NCBI GenBank assembly: GCA_903847585.1
Contig: CAINEC010000020.1
Coordinates: 30,753 to 94,752, forward strand
DNA length: 64,000 bases
Direction: 5' to 3'
Source of the DNA: an uncultured Bacteroidota bacterium
Lineage (GTDB): Bacteria > Bacteroidota > Bacteroidia > AKYH767-A > OLB10
The notes beneath the pieces were generated by a model. That model was not told the origin of the DNA, searched no databases, and saw only the letters and a list, made by a program, of their open reading frames with translations. Shown here one piece after another: positions 52,373-62,732 of this stretch (its first letter is position 1; each line of letters starts with the position of its first letter). Position numbers and translations under genes: made by a program.

Positions 52373-55300
52373 TTACAATTCTTCCAGCTTTTTAATATTA
52401 TCATCTGGAATTCGATCAATTAAATAGTTGTATGGATCAATACCTGCTTGATATGGTTTTTCTTTCGTTCTAAATACAAAAGTGTTATCTTTTTTATTTA
52501 TTCTCACGCGTTGATAAACTAGAACTTTGCCCAAGTTATTTTTATTACTTGGTTCGGCGAAGATGCCTACATCAATATAATCATTCAAAATTCTATTTTT
52601 TTCATTTCCTAAAGAATCAGCTCTGAACTTTTCAGATGTGGTTGTTATTGTAACTTCATATTCTTGACCCACCTTTTTATACTTTGTGTCTATTGTTCTG
52701 TTGGAGAAAATAGTGATGTTTTCAAACATATCATCAATTAGATATTGTAAGCTATCAGGTGTTACTTTTCTAAAAGCATTCACTGCTGAAATTGAAGTTG
52801 GATAGGGTGGTTGCTTGTAAGCAAAAGAATCTATCAGGGATTTTAAGGCTTCATTCACTTTCTTATCGCCAATCATTTCCTTTAAATAGTACATAACTAC
52901 ACTAGCTTTTTGATAATGGATATACTGTTGCGATTCTGTTTTAATTAAAGGTCTTTCTGCTTCAAACTCACTGCTTCTTCCTCTTAAATAGCCATCCATT
53001 TCATACTTCAAAAACTTCTTCATTTTATCCTTGCCGTACTCTTTTTCCATGACCATCAGAGCAGAATATTGTGCAAATCCTTCACTCATCATTTCACTAC
53101 CTTGCATATTGGCGCCACATAGTTGATGCGCCCAATATTGATGTGCCATTTCATGCGCTACCACATAGAACACTTGGTCAATATCATCTTTGGTAACGTT
53201 TCTTTCATCAATGATAAAACCAATTCCTTCGCTATAAGGCATAGTACCTGGAAATGCTTGCGCAAAACTTCCATAACGTGGGAACTCAATAATTCTACAT
53301 TGCTTGTGGTAATACTTCCCAAAATTGCTCGTATAGTAGTCAATTGATTTTTGTAAACTATTGAGCATATTAGGTACATTGTATTCATGCTCTTTGATAT
53401 AATAAACTTCCAAATCAATTCCATTCCAACGTTTTCTTTTCACTTCATATTTCGCCGAAATGAATGAATAGAAATCCAATGATTTTTGTTCGAGCTGATA
53501 ATTGAAATATTTTTTGCCATTTGCCTCCCAAGACTTAATTAAACTACCGGGAGCAATTGCTATTTGGTCTTTAGTGGTACTGATAGTTGTGTTTAATTCC
53601 ACCCAGTCAGAACAGTTGCTGATATATGTATTTGCTCTTGCGCTTAAATCTTGTTCATTCAATTTAGGCATTCGCAAACGAGGAGGCAACTTTAATTTAA
53701 TACGCTTGTTTTTATCGCTAATTTCATACGCGTTTTCATATCCAAAAGTGGGTAATATATCTCTGTTGTTAAAGAATGTTCCATTTTGAGTAAGTTGCGT
53801 AAATGTTACTTCGTTCTCAAATCCTTTGGTGATACGACTCACATCAAATTTAATCATGATTGAATCGTTGGGTTGCAAAGGTTTTACTAACGTATATATG
53901 CGATATCCTAATCGACTATCATTCAATTTTAATTTGCTGCCTTCGATTAATATTTTTACTGAATCAGGTACCTGAGGCATTGTGAAATGTAATTCAGTTA
54001 TCGGTTGATTAGAAATATTTCTTGCCCAAGCTTCTACATTTGCACTCATGCTGCGCTCGTATGGCATCAAATCGATATTGTAATTGTATTTATAGAAACG
54101 TGGCTGAACTAATGTCTCATATTTTTTATACTTTTTTTCATAATCAACTTGATCGTTTTCTTGCTCTTGACCTGAAGAATATTCGTTTATCACTTTAGTA
54201 TTGTAATACATGAAACTGCAACACAGCACAAATACAATTCCACTTAAGCCAATGGCGATTTTATTTTTGCTCAATAAATATTTTGAGTTTACAAGTCGAT
54301 GTCTAAAGCCAGTTTCTTTACCTCGTATATAGAATGAAAAAATCACAAAGCCAATCAATACAGAAGCAATTGTCCAATAAATATTAAACCATATACTTGA
54401 AGGTACAAACGGACCAAATCCATTCATGTCGGAATAAGTAACAGTGGGAGTTCCTCCAAATTTTACAAGATTAGAATTGATTTTTAAAACACCCCAAATA
54501 AATGAATTCAAAATAACAAAGGCTACAAATGCGAAGTAAGCGATATAGCGATTGTTGATGAGGTAATGGAAAAACAAAGAAATGATTACAAGGTAAGAGA
54601 AAGAGAGTAAATCTTTTATCAGCAAGGATTTAACATATACATCAATTTCATAACGATGATATCCCATACATGCTTGTGCGATTATGCCAATAAATATTGT
54701 GCAAGACAAAATCAAGGCAATCGAAAAAATGATAGCTGCTAATTTCGAAACGAACAGCAGTGAAGTTTGAATAGGAGTAGCGTCTTGTATTTCATTTATT
54801 TTCGCATCGCGTTCCTTCCATACTAACACACCAGTATAAAAAGTAATAATGGCAATAAGGAATAAATAAAATGAACCGCTAATAATATCAATTACATTAT
54901 AGGTAACAGGATATTGCTCTATTCCATAGCCACCCGAAAATGTTGTTAACGATGCGACTAAATTCATTAAGCCAATAACAACAATGATGATGAACGTAGA
55001 GTTATTAATAATTGCTTTTGTTTCAAACTTTATTAAAAACCACAAAGCTGAAAGCGAGAATTGACTAGCAGTATTTGCTGTATAAATACGATTAGTACTA
55101 TTTAACGATTCAATTTTTGAATCCTTCGTTTTTGCTTTTTTAGCTGATTCATTTTTTGCGCTGAATGAAAATTTGAAGTAAGCCCCAATTAAAATCAAAA
55201 AGCTTATTGATAGCCATACCACTCGATTAATCAATAAAGCACCAACTAGCGGAACACCATGAGCATTTTTTTCATCCACCGTCATGTATTTTGAAATGAT

Positions 55301-55948
55301 TGTTTCAGGACGAAAGCCAAATGGATCTAATATATTTGCCAACCATTCTTTTTCAATATCTCTAGTAAAGCCTGCAGATACAGCATACAATACTAATATC
55401 AGCATTGCTCCAACAAATGAAACAATATTGCTTCTAAAAATAATTGCTAACGAATACAAAAGTACAGCCGCAATAATTGTATTGGGAATTCCAAATGTGA
55501 TTAGACCTTGCAAATGCCCGCTCCAAATAACGTCGCCATAGCGGTTTGGTTCTGCCCATGGCATCAACGGTCCAATCAATGCACCAATAGAAACACCTAA
55601 AAGTGGCAATACTGCTATACTTGCAGCACCAATAAATTTTCCGAAATAATAATCTCGTTTTTTAATAGGCGATGAAAAAACAAATTGATACATGCCACTT
55701 GAAAAGTCTCTGTTGGCTGAAGCATTCATAAATGCAGTTGTCATTAACAAACAAATGAGCGACATTACTCCGTAATAAGTTTGAATTACAAATGGCGCAT
55801 TTTTATGAACGCTACCTACACCACCACCAATAGTGACGCTGTCAGATGATACAGCACCCATCACCAAAATAGTGATGATGAATAAAAAGATCCATGTCAT
55901 TGGCGAACTGAGCCAATATTTCCATTCGTGTTTTATAAATTTCCACAT
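52373..55948 (-). CDS. ABC transporter permease fused to an M1-family metallopeptidase
   Basis: 1191 residues. The first ~600 residues hold two ABC-2-type permease blocks with about 12 membrane helices (one beginning WKYWLSSPMTWIFLF, the second near residue 310). The C-terminal part (about 650-1130) is an M1 aminopeptidase-like domain with the zinc motif H932-E-M-A-H936 and E956 in SEGFAQY. The membrane part faces the cytoplasm through the adjacent ATPase, so the peptidase should sit on the periplasmic side. It probably cleaves peptides linked to transport, but the substrate is unknown. It lies 19 bases downstream of its ATPase gene. Confidence 0.9.
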   Translation of the reverse strand: MWKFIKHEWKYWLSSPMTWIFLFIITILVMGAVSSDSVTIGGGVGSVHKNAPFVIQTYYGVMSLICLLMTTAFMNASANRDFSSGMYQFVFSSPIKKRDYYFGKFIGAASIAVLPLLGVSIGALIGPLMPWAEPNRYGDVIWSGHLQGLITFGIPNTIIAAVLLYSLAIIFRSNIVSFVGAMLILVLYAVSAGFTRDIEKEWLANILDPFGFRPETIISKYMTVDEKNAHGVPLVGALLINRVVWLSISFLILIGAYFKFSFSAKNESAKKAKTKDSKIESLNSTNRIYTANTASQFSLSALWFLIKFETKAIINNSTFIIIVVIGLMNLVASLTTFSGGYGIEQYPVTYNVIDIISGSFYLFLIAIITFYTGVLVWKERDAKINEIQDATPIQTSLLFVSKLAAIIFSIALILSCTIFIGIIAQACMGYHRYEIDVYVKSLLIKDLLSFSYLVIISLFFHYLINNRYIAYFAFVAFVILNSFIWGVLKINSNLVKFGGTPTVTYSDMNGFGPFVPSSIWFNIYWTIASVLIGFVIFSFYIRGKETGFRHRLVNSKYLLSKNKIAIGLSGIVFVLCCSFMYYNTKVINEYSSGQEQENDQVDYEKKYKKYETLVQPRFYKYNYNIDLMPYERSMSANVEAWARNISNQPITELHFTMPQVPDSVKILIEGSKLKLNDSRLGYRIYTLVKPLQPNDSIMIKFDVSRITKGFENEVTFTQLTQNGTFFNNRDILPTFGYENAYEISDKNKRIKLKLPPRLRMPKLNEQDLSARANTYISNCSDWVELNTTISTTKDQIAIAPGSLIKSWEANGKKYFNYQLEQKSLDFYSFISAKYEVKRKRWNGIDLEVYYIKEHEYNVPNMLNSLQKSIDYYTSNFGKYYHKQCRIIEFPRYGSFAQAFPGTMPYSEGIGFIIDERNVTKDDIDQVFYVVAHEMAHQYWAHQLCGANMQGSEMMSEGFAQYSALMVMEKEYGKDKMKKFLKYEMDGYLRGRSSEFEAERPLIKTESQQYIHYQKASVVMYYLKEMIGDKKVNEALKSLIDSFAYKQPPYPTSISAVNAFRKVTPDSLQYLIDDMFENITIFSNRTIDTKYKKVGQEYEVTITTTSEKFRADSLGNEKNRILNDYIDVGIFAEPSNKNNLGKVLVYQRVRINKKDNTFVFRTKEKPYQAGIDPYNYLIDRIPDDNIKKLEEL

Positions 55949-55967
55949 AATTTTTTTCGGTTGGTGA

Positions 55968-56840
55968 TTAAACTAATTCATTCAGTTTTGCGAAAAATAC
56001 ATCTTCTAAATTTTCTTCCGCTTTTGTAAATCCGTTGCCTAATTCATTTTCAGAAAATGCATGAATTAAAGGTTTTCCTCCAACCAATTTGCTGGAAATA
56101 ATTTTATAATTAGTTTGAAAATCTTGTAATTGATCTTTATCCACTTTTCGTTCCCAAACTTTTCCTTTTATTTGAAGTAAGGCGTCATCGGTATTGCCAC
56201 AAAACAAGACTTTACCCTTGTTCATGATTGCCATTTGTGTGCAAAGTTCTCTTACATCTTGTACAATATGCGTAGATAAAATCACAATGATATTTTCACC
56301 AATTTCACTTAATATGTTGTAGAAACGATTACGCTCGCCTGGATCTAATCCAGCAGTTGGTTCATCCACAATTACCAATTTAGGATTGCCAATTAAACAC
56401 TGTGCAATACCAAATCGTTGGCGCATTCCACCGCTGTAACTACTCACTGCTTTTTTACGATGTTCATATAAATTTACTTTGTTGAGCAATTGATCAACCA
56501 TATCTTTTCGCTCACTGCCGTTGCTAAAACCCTTTAGAATAGCTAAATGTTCGAGTAAGTCAACAGCAGATGTTCTCGGATATACACCAAACTCTTGTGG
56601 CAAATAGCCCAAGATTTTCCTTACTGATTCTTGGTCGTTTAAAACATCAATATCACCAAGCATTACAGAGCCACTATCTGCATTTTGAAGTGTTGCCAGG
56701 GTGCGCATCAATGATGATTTGCCAGCGCCATTCGGTCCTAACAAACCAAACATACCTTTGTTGATGGTAAGAGTTACATCGTTCATGGCATGTACACCAT
56801 TGCTATATTGCTTGTTGAGATTTTTTATTACTAAATCCAT
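55968..56840 (-). CDS. ABC transporter ATP-binding protein
   Basis: 290 residues. Walker A is GPNGAGKS at 35-42, the signature SYSGGMRQ begins at residue 134, and Walker B is LVIVDE (155-160), followed by PTAGLD. The extra C-terminal ~70 residues are typical of ABC-2-type exporter ATPases. It powers the permease-M1 protein encoded 19 bases downstream. A perfect -7 box lies 80 bases upstream of the ATG, so the ATPase and permease-M1 genes form one transcript. Confidence 0.95.
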   Translation of the reverse strand: MDLVIKNLNKQYSNGVHAMNDVTLTINKGMFGLLGPNGAGKSSLMRTLATLQNADSGSVMLGDIDVLNDQESVRKILGYLPQEFGVYPRTSAVDLLEHLAILKGFSNGSERKDMVDQLLNKVNLYEHRKKAVSSYSGGMRQRFGIAQCLIGNPKLVIVDEPTAGLDPGERNRFYNILSEIGENIIVILSTHIVQDVRELCTQMAIMNKGKVLFCGNTDDALLQIKGKVWERKVDKDQLQDFQTNYKIISSKLVGGKPLIHAFSENELGNGFTKAEENLEDVFFAKLNELV

Positions 56841-56920
56841 AATTTCAGTAGTTGTATTGATGATATTTTTTAGTTGTAGATTGTTGTTTCAACGTCTTTG
56901 TTAATCGTAATTTATCATTT

Positions 56921-56928
56921 CAAAAGTA
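56921..56928 (-). promoter_or_regulatory. -7 promoter box of the ABC/M1 operon
   Basis: CAAAAGTA reads TACTTTTG on the minus strand, a perfect TAnnTTTG box with a leader of about 75 bases. Confidence 0.5.
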
Positions 56929-56959
56929 GTGTAAAAATCAAAATTGATTTTTGATTAAA

Positions 56960-58672
56960 TTAGTTCTTTATCACTTTTAGCTGTGTCTTTTTTTGCTCGT
57001 CCACTATCTCTACAAGATAGACTCCTGGTAGACCATCAATCGTTAGTTCAAAACTATTACCCAGCAAATTGATCTTGTTGTAAACTACCTGACCCATCAT
57101 ATTGTATACAGTAATTCCAACATTATTCATCGTGTTCTCAGATCTTATTGTTATCGGTCCATTTGTTGGATTGGGATATGTTTTTATTTTCTTTTCATCA
57201 TACTCTATTAATGACAACGACACAGGAAGCACTTCAATCTGACAATAATTTATTGTGGTGTCAGAACCGAAAGTGTTTTGTGTGATTAATTGTACATCAT
57301 ATATCCCCGGAACATTGTATATAATACCGCTTGGGTTTTGAATATTCGAGTTTGTTGTTGTAGCGCCACTGAATATCCATTCCCATGAGCTTGGACTATA
57401 GGATGACTGGTCAAAAAAGTCTACAGAACCTCCTGCAGTCACTTTTTTCGTACTTACCCTGAAGTCAGCGACTGGTTTACGGTTGATAGTAGGTTTATAG
57501 GCCCTAATCGTGTTGCCGGCTTCGGTTACGATCATGATACCGTCTTTAAGCAGGGCGGGATTACAATAGACACCAAGCGGAGCGTTTAGCTGCCAAAGAA
57601 TAGACTGCAAGTTCGGGCTTAAAGCATATATGTTTCCGGTTCCACTATTTAAATAGACGGTGCTGTCATTCCCAATAGTAATACTTGGTTGCGATAAATT
57701 GAATGTAATCGAAGTCTGTAAAACAGTACCGTTTTGATCAATTTTTTTAACCTTATTGTCATCAAAAATAAAAACAGAATTGTCTGCTCCTACACTGATG
57801 TCGCTAGTGAAAAGTCCTGCACTCACAGGGGTGTAGCTCCAGAGTTGAATGAGCGAGCTGCCATTATCACTGAAGGCATATAAAAGTCCTCCGTCCCTCC
57901 AAAAATAGATTGTGCCATCAGGGCCGACTGTTATGGGATGCTCCTGATCGGGATCGCCTGCCAGAGGAATGGATTGATATACACTTTGCCCGGTTTCTAT
58001 ATCAATCGCTGTAAGACGAATGGGTGTTGTAATTCCACCCGTTAGACGGTAAATGTTTTTATTACCCATTGCCAACCCTTTCGCAGGTGCAATTACAATG
58101 ATATCCCTGTTAGTCCAAACTGTATCTCCGGTATTTTTATCGAGTCGCATAGTGAAAATCCCATTTTGAACAAATCCGTTTACAATCAAATCGCCATTGC
58201 AGGTGAAAAGAGCACCGGGATTAGCACCAAACGTGGATGATTTAAATTCGCTTCTCCATAAGATACTACCATTGTCCTTGTCAAAAGCATAGATTGTATC
58301 ACTGTCATAATCGTGACCATACACGGCATCCTCAGTAAAACCGATGGTATACATGCTGGAACTGTTATTTAAAAAAGGAGAAGTCCATTCAAGATTTCCT
58401 GTTTGTAAATCTCTGCATTCAATACGGCCTGAATAAGGAGAGAAAGACATTCTGCTGGTTACAAATTTATCACCAAAGCTGTAAACGGCATTTCCTAATG
58501 CAGTGAATGAGGAGCTTTGTGTCCAGTAAGGATTGGTTACATTCTGGGGCCCCGTCATTTTGCTCAATCCGTTTCTTTGATTGCCACCACCAAAGGTCGA
58601 CCAGTTTTGAGCGAATACTGCTGAACAAGAAATGAACAGTAGGAATAGTGAAGTCAATAATTTCTTTTTCAT
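56960..58672 (-). CDS. Secreted PQQ-like beta-propeller protein with PKD domain and T9SS type A sorting domain
   Basis: 570 residues. A signal peptide (ending CSAVFAQ) is followed by a PQQ-type beta-propeller (about 25-390) with repeated blades such as IYAFDKDNGSILWRS and IYRLTGG. Next come a PKD domain (about 398-480, KVTAGGSVDFFDQSSYSPSSWEWIFSG) and a type A sorting domain starting near TYPNPTNGPITI. The propeller may bind a sugar or protein; a real PQQ cofactor site cannot be shown. It should be exported by the type IX system. Confidence 0.85.
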   Translation of the reverse strand: MKKKLLTSLFLLFISCSAVFAQNWSTFGGGNQRNGLSKMTGPQNVTNPYWTQSSSFTALGNAVYSFGDKFVTSRMSFSPYSGRIECRDLQTGNLEWTSPFLNNSSSMYTIGFTEDAVYGHDYDSDTIYAFDKDNGSILWRSEFKSSTFGANPGALFTCNGDLIVNGFVQNGIFTMRLDKNTGDTVWTNRDIIVIAPAKGLAMGNKNIYRLTGGITTPIRLTAIDIETGQSVYQSIPLAGDPDQEHPITVGPDGTIYFWRDGGLLYAFSDNGSSLIQLWSYTPVSAGLFTSDISVGADNSVFIFDDNKVKKIDQNGTVLQTSITFNLSQPSITIGNDSTVYLNSGTGNIYALSPNLQSILWQLNAPLGVYCNPALLKDGIMIVTEAGNTIRAYKPTINRKPVADFRVSTKKVTAGGSVDFFDQSSYSPSSWEWIFSGATTTNSNIQNPSGIIYNVPGIYDVQLITQNTFGSDTTINYCQIEVLPVSLSLIEYDEKKIKTYPNPTNGPITIRSENTMNNVGITVYNMMGQVVYNKINLLGNSFELTIDGLPGVYLVEIVDEQKKTQLKVIKN

Positions 58673-58765
58673 ATTAATAAATATATTTTCTGTTTGCTCA
58701 ATTGTTTTTACTTATTTTAAAGCATGCATTTACTCATGTCTAATTTTGATTAATGTTTTTAGGTC

Positions 58766-58773
58766 CAAATGTA
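58766..58773 (-). promoter_or_regulatory. -7 promoter box upstream of the PQQ/PKD gene
   Basis: CAAATGTA reads TACATTTG on the minus strand, a perfect box about 93 bases before the ATG at 58672. Confidence 0.5.
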
Positions 58774-58808
58774 ATGTCTGCATATTTTTATTTTAAAATT
58801 AGTGAAAA

Positions 58809-61169
58809 TCAAAACTCTCCCTTCATTACATCCACGCCAATAGCATAACCATAAATTTTTCCATTTGCATTTTTATAAATTCTGATTTTATTGCAGGCCT
58901 TTCCTAGATTAATCGGTGTCCATGTTAAGCCGCCATCTTTAGTTTCGTAACCACTATTCATGGTGCCAACGAAGCCGTGGTTTTCATCGATAAACCCAAT
59001 ACCAAATTCCCTTGCATTCGCATCTTCAACTAGGCTGATTTCTTTCCAGGTTTCACCTCCATCAATTGTTTTAGCAACGCGTTGTTGTTTTGCTAACGAA
59101 TCGGGATTGTATGATTGTATAGTTACATAACCAACTTTGTCAGATGGGAATGAAGTCTTCCAAGTTGTTTCATATGGTCTATTGGATTGATAAACTTTTT
59201 TCCAGGTTTTTCCTCCATCGATGGTTTTTAAAATAAGTGCATTTGATTTCTCAATATCTTCATCAGAAGCAGCACAAACAAATCCATTATTCTTATCTAA
59301 CATTTTTATATCAAAAAGCATTTTACAATCTTTATTCATACTGTTTGATGACCAAGTCAAACCACCATCGTGCGACACCATCATATTTGCTGGACTGCCA
59401 ACGCGACCAACACCGTAAATGTGAATTTTATAATCTGTTTTACCGTGATTAATAAATTGCTCTTTAACGATTTCTAATGCACAAAGTCCTTTTACATAGG
59501 GGCCGGTATATGAAACAGGGCTCCAAGTTTTTCCACCATCAATGGTTCTATATAGCGTAATAGTGTCCGTTACATTAGGGAAATAATCTGTGCCAACAGT
59601 ACCCGCAAAGCCACATAAACTATCTACAAAGGCAATACAGCGAAAGAAAGTGCCTTTCATTTCTAATTGTTTTTCCCAGGTGGTTCCACCATTTTTTGTA
59701 TGATAAATACTACCATAACCGTTCACATACCATCCTTCCATTTCATTTATGAAGGTGATATCATCTTGCTTTCCTGGATAGCTTTCAGTATTTAATTTTT
59801 TCCAACCCTTTTCTGAAAGTGTAACGTCATCCTTTTTTGATAAAACTTCATTGCTCCATTTTACAGCAGATAATCCTACTTCATTATTATACTCATTGAA
59901 TAACTGTTGAATTTTACCATTCGTAAACTTATCAAATGCTTCTTGCATAGTTCCTGATTTTGCGAAATAATGATCAGTAGATGGATAAGTCATTAGTGTA
60001 GCGTTACCAGGATGAAAATAATTCACGGTATTGACAATTTGCTGATGATCATTTTTTGAAAATGCTTGAAAATCGGATTCGCCAAATTGTACCAATACTT
60101 TTGCAGTCGTGTTTTTCCAGTTTTCTAAATGCGGATAATCTTGAATTTGTCTCCAGTATTCTGCGTTTCGAGAATAAATTTTTCCTTTACCATCGTACTC
60201 CCAACTTGTTCTCAAAACACTATCTGAGTTTGCATCTTTAGCTATGTCTTCTAGTTTCTCTTTCTTCACAAAATAGCGATAGTTTAAATCGTATTGTTCA
60301 ATTACGGATTGTTCCACTTCAATAGGGTTCATTCCTGCTAATGCGTTTTGCACACGATACATTTCAATTTGATATTCAAACCAAGATTTAGCAGTTGTGC
60401 CATATACAACAACACCCACCACCTTATTTTTTGCACTGATTGCAGGTGCAATAATTCCTCCCATTGAGTGTCCAACAATAATTATTTGATTGGTATCCAC
60501 ATATGGTAGTGACTTCAATTTTTTTAATCCGACTTCAAAATTCTCAATTTCATCCAGTAAATCACACGACTCACAGGGTGGTGTATTTTTACTATCGCCT
60601 AATCCGCTTTTTTCAATACGCAATGTAACATAACCTGCATCTACATAGGCATCCACAATACGTTTGTAAGGATGGTTGTTTGGTAAATCATCTATACTGC
60701 TGCATGTATATCCTGGGATGAATAACATTGAAGGCATTTTATTTTCTTTAAATGGTTTGTTGATGATTACACGTAATTGCCCACCCTTATAAGGAGCCTC
60801 ATCGTAAATGACTGTTGCATTATCATCTGTTTCAAAAGGACGTGCTACTGCTTTAGCTTTTAGCACAAGTTGATTTTTGCCGCGCAGGACAGTTAACTGA
60901 ACTTCTTGATTTGGAGAATAGTTTAAGAATTGTTGGTTAAATTCGTCCGTTGATGCAAAAGTGGAATTGCCAATTTTAACAATCAAATCCTTTTCCTTTA
61001 GTTTTAAAGCAACACTTGTTCCTCTTGAAACTTGTTGCACTTTACATCCCGAGTTGCTATTTTCAGAAACATATTCTAATCGTGCTCCAAATTGAACTTT
61101 ACGTTGAAGTTGAGTAAATCCATTATAACCGATAAATACTAGAAAGCAAAGGGGAATTAGGCGAATCAT
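58809..61169 (-). CDS. PDZ-alpha/beta hydrolase-Ycf48-like propeller fusion, exported
   Basis: 786 residues. A signal peptide is followed by a PDZ-like domain (about 28-105), an alpha/beta-hydrolase (about 130-420) with nucleophile GHSMGG (233-238, S235) and a catalytic His likely in TDHYFAKSG. The C-terminal half (about 455-780) is a beta-propeller of Ycf48/BNR type with six repeats like DGGKTWSPV and DGGLTWTPI. The enzyme may be an esterase or peptidase acting in the periplasm or on the surface. This domain combination is unusual. A perfect -7 box lies 29 bases before the ATG. Confidence 0.83.
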   Translation of the reverse strand: MIRLIPLCFLVFIGYNGFTQLQRKVQFGARLEYVSENSNSGCKVQQVSRGTSVALKLKEKDLIVKIGNSTFASTDEFNQQFLNYSPNQEVQLTVLRGKNQLVLKAKAVARPFETDDNATVIYDEAPYKGGQLRVIINKPFKENKMPSMLFIPGYTCSSIDDLPNNHPYKRIVDAYVDAGYVTLRIEKSGLGDSKNTPPCESCDLLDEIENFEVGLKKLKSLPYVDTNQIIIVGHSMGGIIAPAISAKNKVVGVVVYGTTAKSWFEYQIEMYRVQNALAGMNPIEVEQSVIEQYDLNYRYFVKKEKLEDIAKDANSDSVLRTSWEYDGKGKIYSRNAEYWRQIQDYPHLENWKNTTAKVLVQFGESDFQAFSKNDHQQIVNTVNYFHPGNATLMTYPSTDHYFAKSGTMQEAFDKFTNGKIQQLFNEYNNEVGLSAVKWSNEVLSKKDDVTLSEKGWKKLNTESYPGKQDDITFINEMEGWYVNGYGSIYHTKNGGTTWEKQLEMKGTFFRCIAFVDSLCGFAGTVGTDYFPNVTDTITLYRTIDGGKTWSPVSYTGPYVKGLCALEIVKEQFINHGKTDYKIHIYGVGRVGSPANMMVSHDGGLTWSSNSMNKDCKMLFDIKMLDKNNGFVCAASDEDIEKSNALILKTIDGGKTWKKVYQSNRPYETTWKTSFPSDKVGYVTIQSYNPDSLAKQQRVAKTIDGGETWKEISLVEDANAREFGIGFIDENHGFVGTMNSGYETKDGGLTWTPINLGKACNKIRIYKNANGKIYGYAIGVDVMKGEF

Positions 61170-61198
61170 TTTTTCTTAATTAATAAATAATTATTTGT

Positions 61199-61206
61199 CA
61201 AAATTA
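61199..61206 (-). promoter_or_regulatory. -7 promoter box of the PDZ-hydrolase gene
   Basis: CAAAATTA reads TAATTTTG on the minus strand, a perfect TAnnTTTG box 29 bases before the ATG at 61169. Confidence 0.55.
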
Positions 61207-61234
61207 CTGTAGCAATTAGCTTTATATTATTTTC

Positions 61235-62623
61235 TCAACGAATTATTTGAAAACGTTGATGCATTTTTCCATTGAAAGAGATGATATAAAAGCCTTGAGG
61301 CAAATCACTTGTGTTTATAGTTAAAATACTAAGGTCTAATTCTCCTGTTTTTACGATTTGACCATACGAATTAAAAACTTCATATCTATTATAAAAATCA
61401 CCAGAAACAATTTTAACATTCAATTCATTTTGACAAGGGTTTGGATATAAATGAAGTTGATTTAATAAATTATTTTCAGTAATTCCAACAGTGCTGTTAG
61501 CATCATAAATTATTGCATCATTATATGGCGATGATAAGTCTGTATGCCCCCCGCTAAAAATAAATTTACCAGTGTTTCCTAATTGCGAAATTTCCATTCC
61601 GCTTCGCATGGATGGCATATTAACGATTGAAGTAAATGTGTTATTAATGGTATTATACAAATAGGCTTCATTTGTTACTCCAAATGAATTGTTTGGTAAA
61701 ACCTTGTTTCCTCCTGCAATTAATATGTTTGAGTTTGCCGATACCATCGCAAATTCTGCACAAGCTAAAGGGCCGGTATTTAATGGAGTAATACTATCAT
61801 TAGTTGGATCGTATACATCTAATTTATCTGAAAATTCAAATAAAGGGATGTTGAAACCACCATATATATATACTTTACCATTTAGTAAAAGTGCTCTATG
61901 CGAACTAACAGCGGTGCTTAAAGTCGAAGATAATGTTCTAAATCCATTCTGCAGATTAAAAACATAAGCCTCATTTCTGGCTTCGTTCCCATCAAAACCA
62001 CCGGTAATTAAAACTTCTCCGTTAGAAAGCAATGTAGACGTATGATTAATAATTCCATTTGGCAAGTTTCCTGCAAGTGTGAATATGTTTGTGATGGTAT
62101 TATACAAATAACAGGTAGTTGGGTAAATCAATGCTGATGATATTGTAGAAATTCCTCCCGTTAATAGTACAGTAGAATCATTTATAAGTGTAGAACGCAT
62201 TTGTTCCCTTCCTTGTAAATTAGGAAGACTAGAAATCACTGACCAAGAATTAGTGTTTATATTATATTGAAACACATTATTTGACTGGGCAGTTGAACTA
62301 TTTTGTGATCCCCCAAATAATAGCAAATTACCATTGTTTAATTTCACGCTCGTACTTTTGCTCAATCCTGTAGCATTTGGAATGCTAGCTTTAGCTAACC
62401 AAGTATTTGATGTTGGTTCGTATTCATATACGCTATTAATACTAGCGCCACTCGAAATAGCCCCTCCCATAATCAACACTTTATTATTTAATGACTGTTC
62501 TGTACAATGCGCATAGCGTGCACTAGTAAATGTGCTAGTCGTTTGAAATACCTGCGCGGTTGAATTTAACCAACAAAGTATTGTAGCCAAATAAATGTTA
62601 ACTTTTAAAATATTTTTTATCAT
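61235..62623 (-). CDS. Secreted kelch-repeat protein with T9SS type A sorting domain
   Basis: 462 residues. A signal peptide (ending NSTAQ) leads to about six kelch repeats forming a beta-propeller. They show the typical GG pairs, for example VLIMGGAISSGA, LLLFGGSQ, VLLTGGIST and VLITGGFDGNEARNEAYVF. A C-terminal sorting domain has LYPNPCQNELNVKI. Kelch propellers bind proteins or sugars; some bacterial ones are sugar oxidases or isomerases, but no active site is evident here. Upstream lies an A/T palindrome that may be a regulatory site. Confidence 0.85.
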   Translation of the reverse strand: MIKNILKVNIYLATILCWLNSTAQVFQTTSTFTSARYAHCTEQSLNNKVLIMGGAISSGASINSVYEYEPTSNTWLAKASIPNATGLSKSTSVKLNNGNLLLFGGSQNSSTAQSNNVFQYNINTNSWSVISSLPNLQGREQMRSTLINDSTVLLTGGISTISSALIYPTTCYLYNTITNIFTLAGNLPNGIINHTSTLLSNGEVLITGGFDGNEARNEAYVFNLQNGFRTLSSTLSTAVSSHRALLLNGKVYIYGGFNIPLFEFSDKLDVYDPTNDSITPLNTGPLACAEFAMVSANSNILIAGGNKVLPNNSFGVTNEAYLYNTINNTFTSIVNMPSMRSGMEISQLGNTGKFIFSGGHTDLSSPYNDAIIYDANSTVGITENNLLNQLHLYPNPCQNELNVKIVSGDFYNRYEVFNSYGQIVKTGELDLSILTINTSDLPQGFYIISFNGKMHQRFQIIR

Positions 62624-62732
62624 AATTGCCCTATTAAATGATTATTGCTTTATTGATACTAATAAGCAGATACAAAGCTTTATAATTGACATCGTCGTAA
62701 ATTAAATTTACTTTTTCCGCTGTTTCATCCGG

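Noticed and set aside
58809..61169. Two separate genes (hydrolase and propeller) rather than one fusion
   Set aside because: The frame is continuous with no stop codon, no internal signal peptide and no promoter box between the domains.
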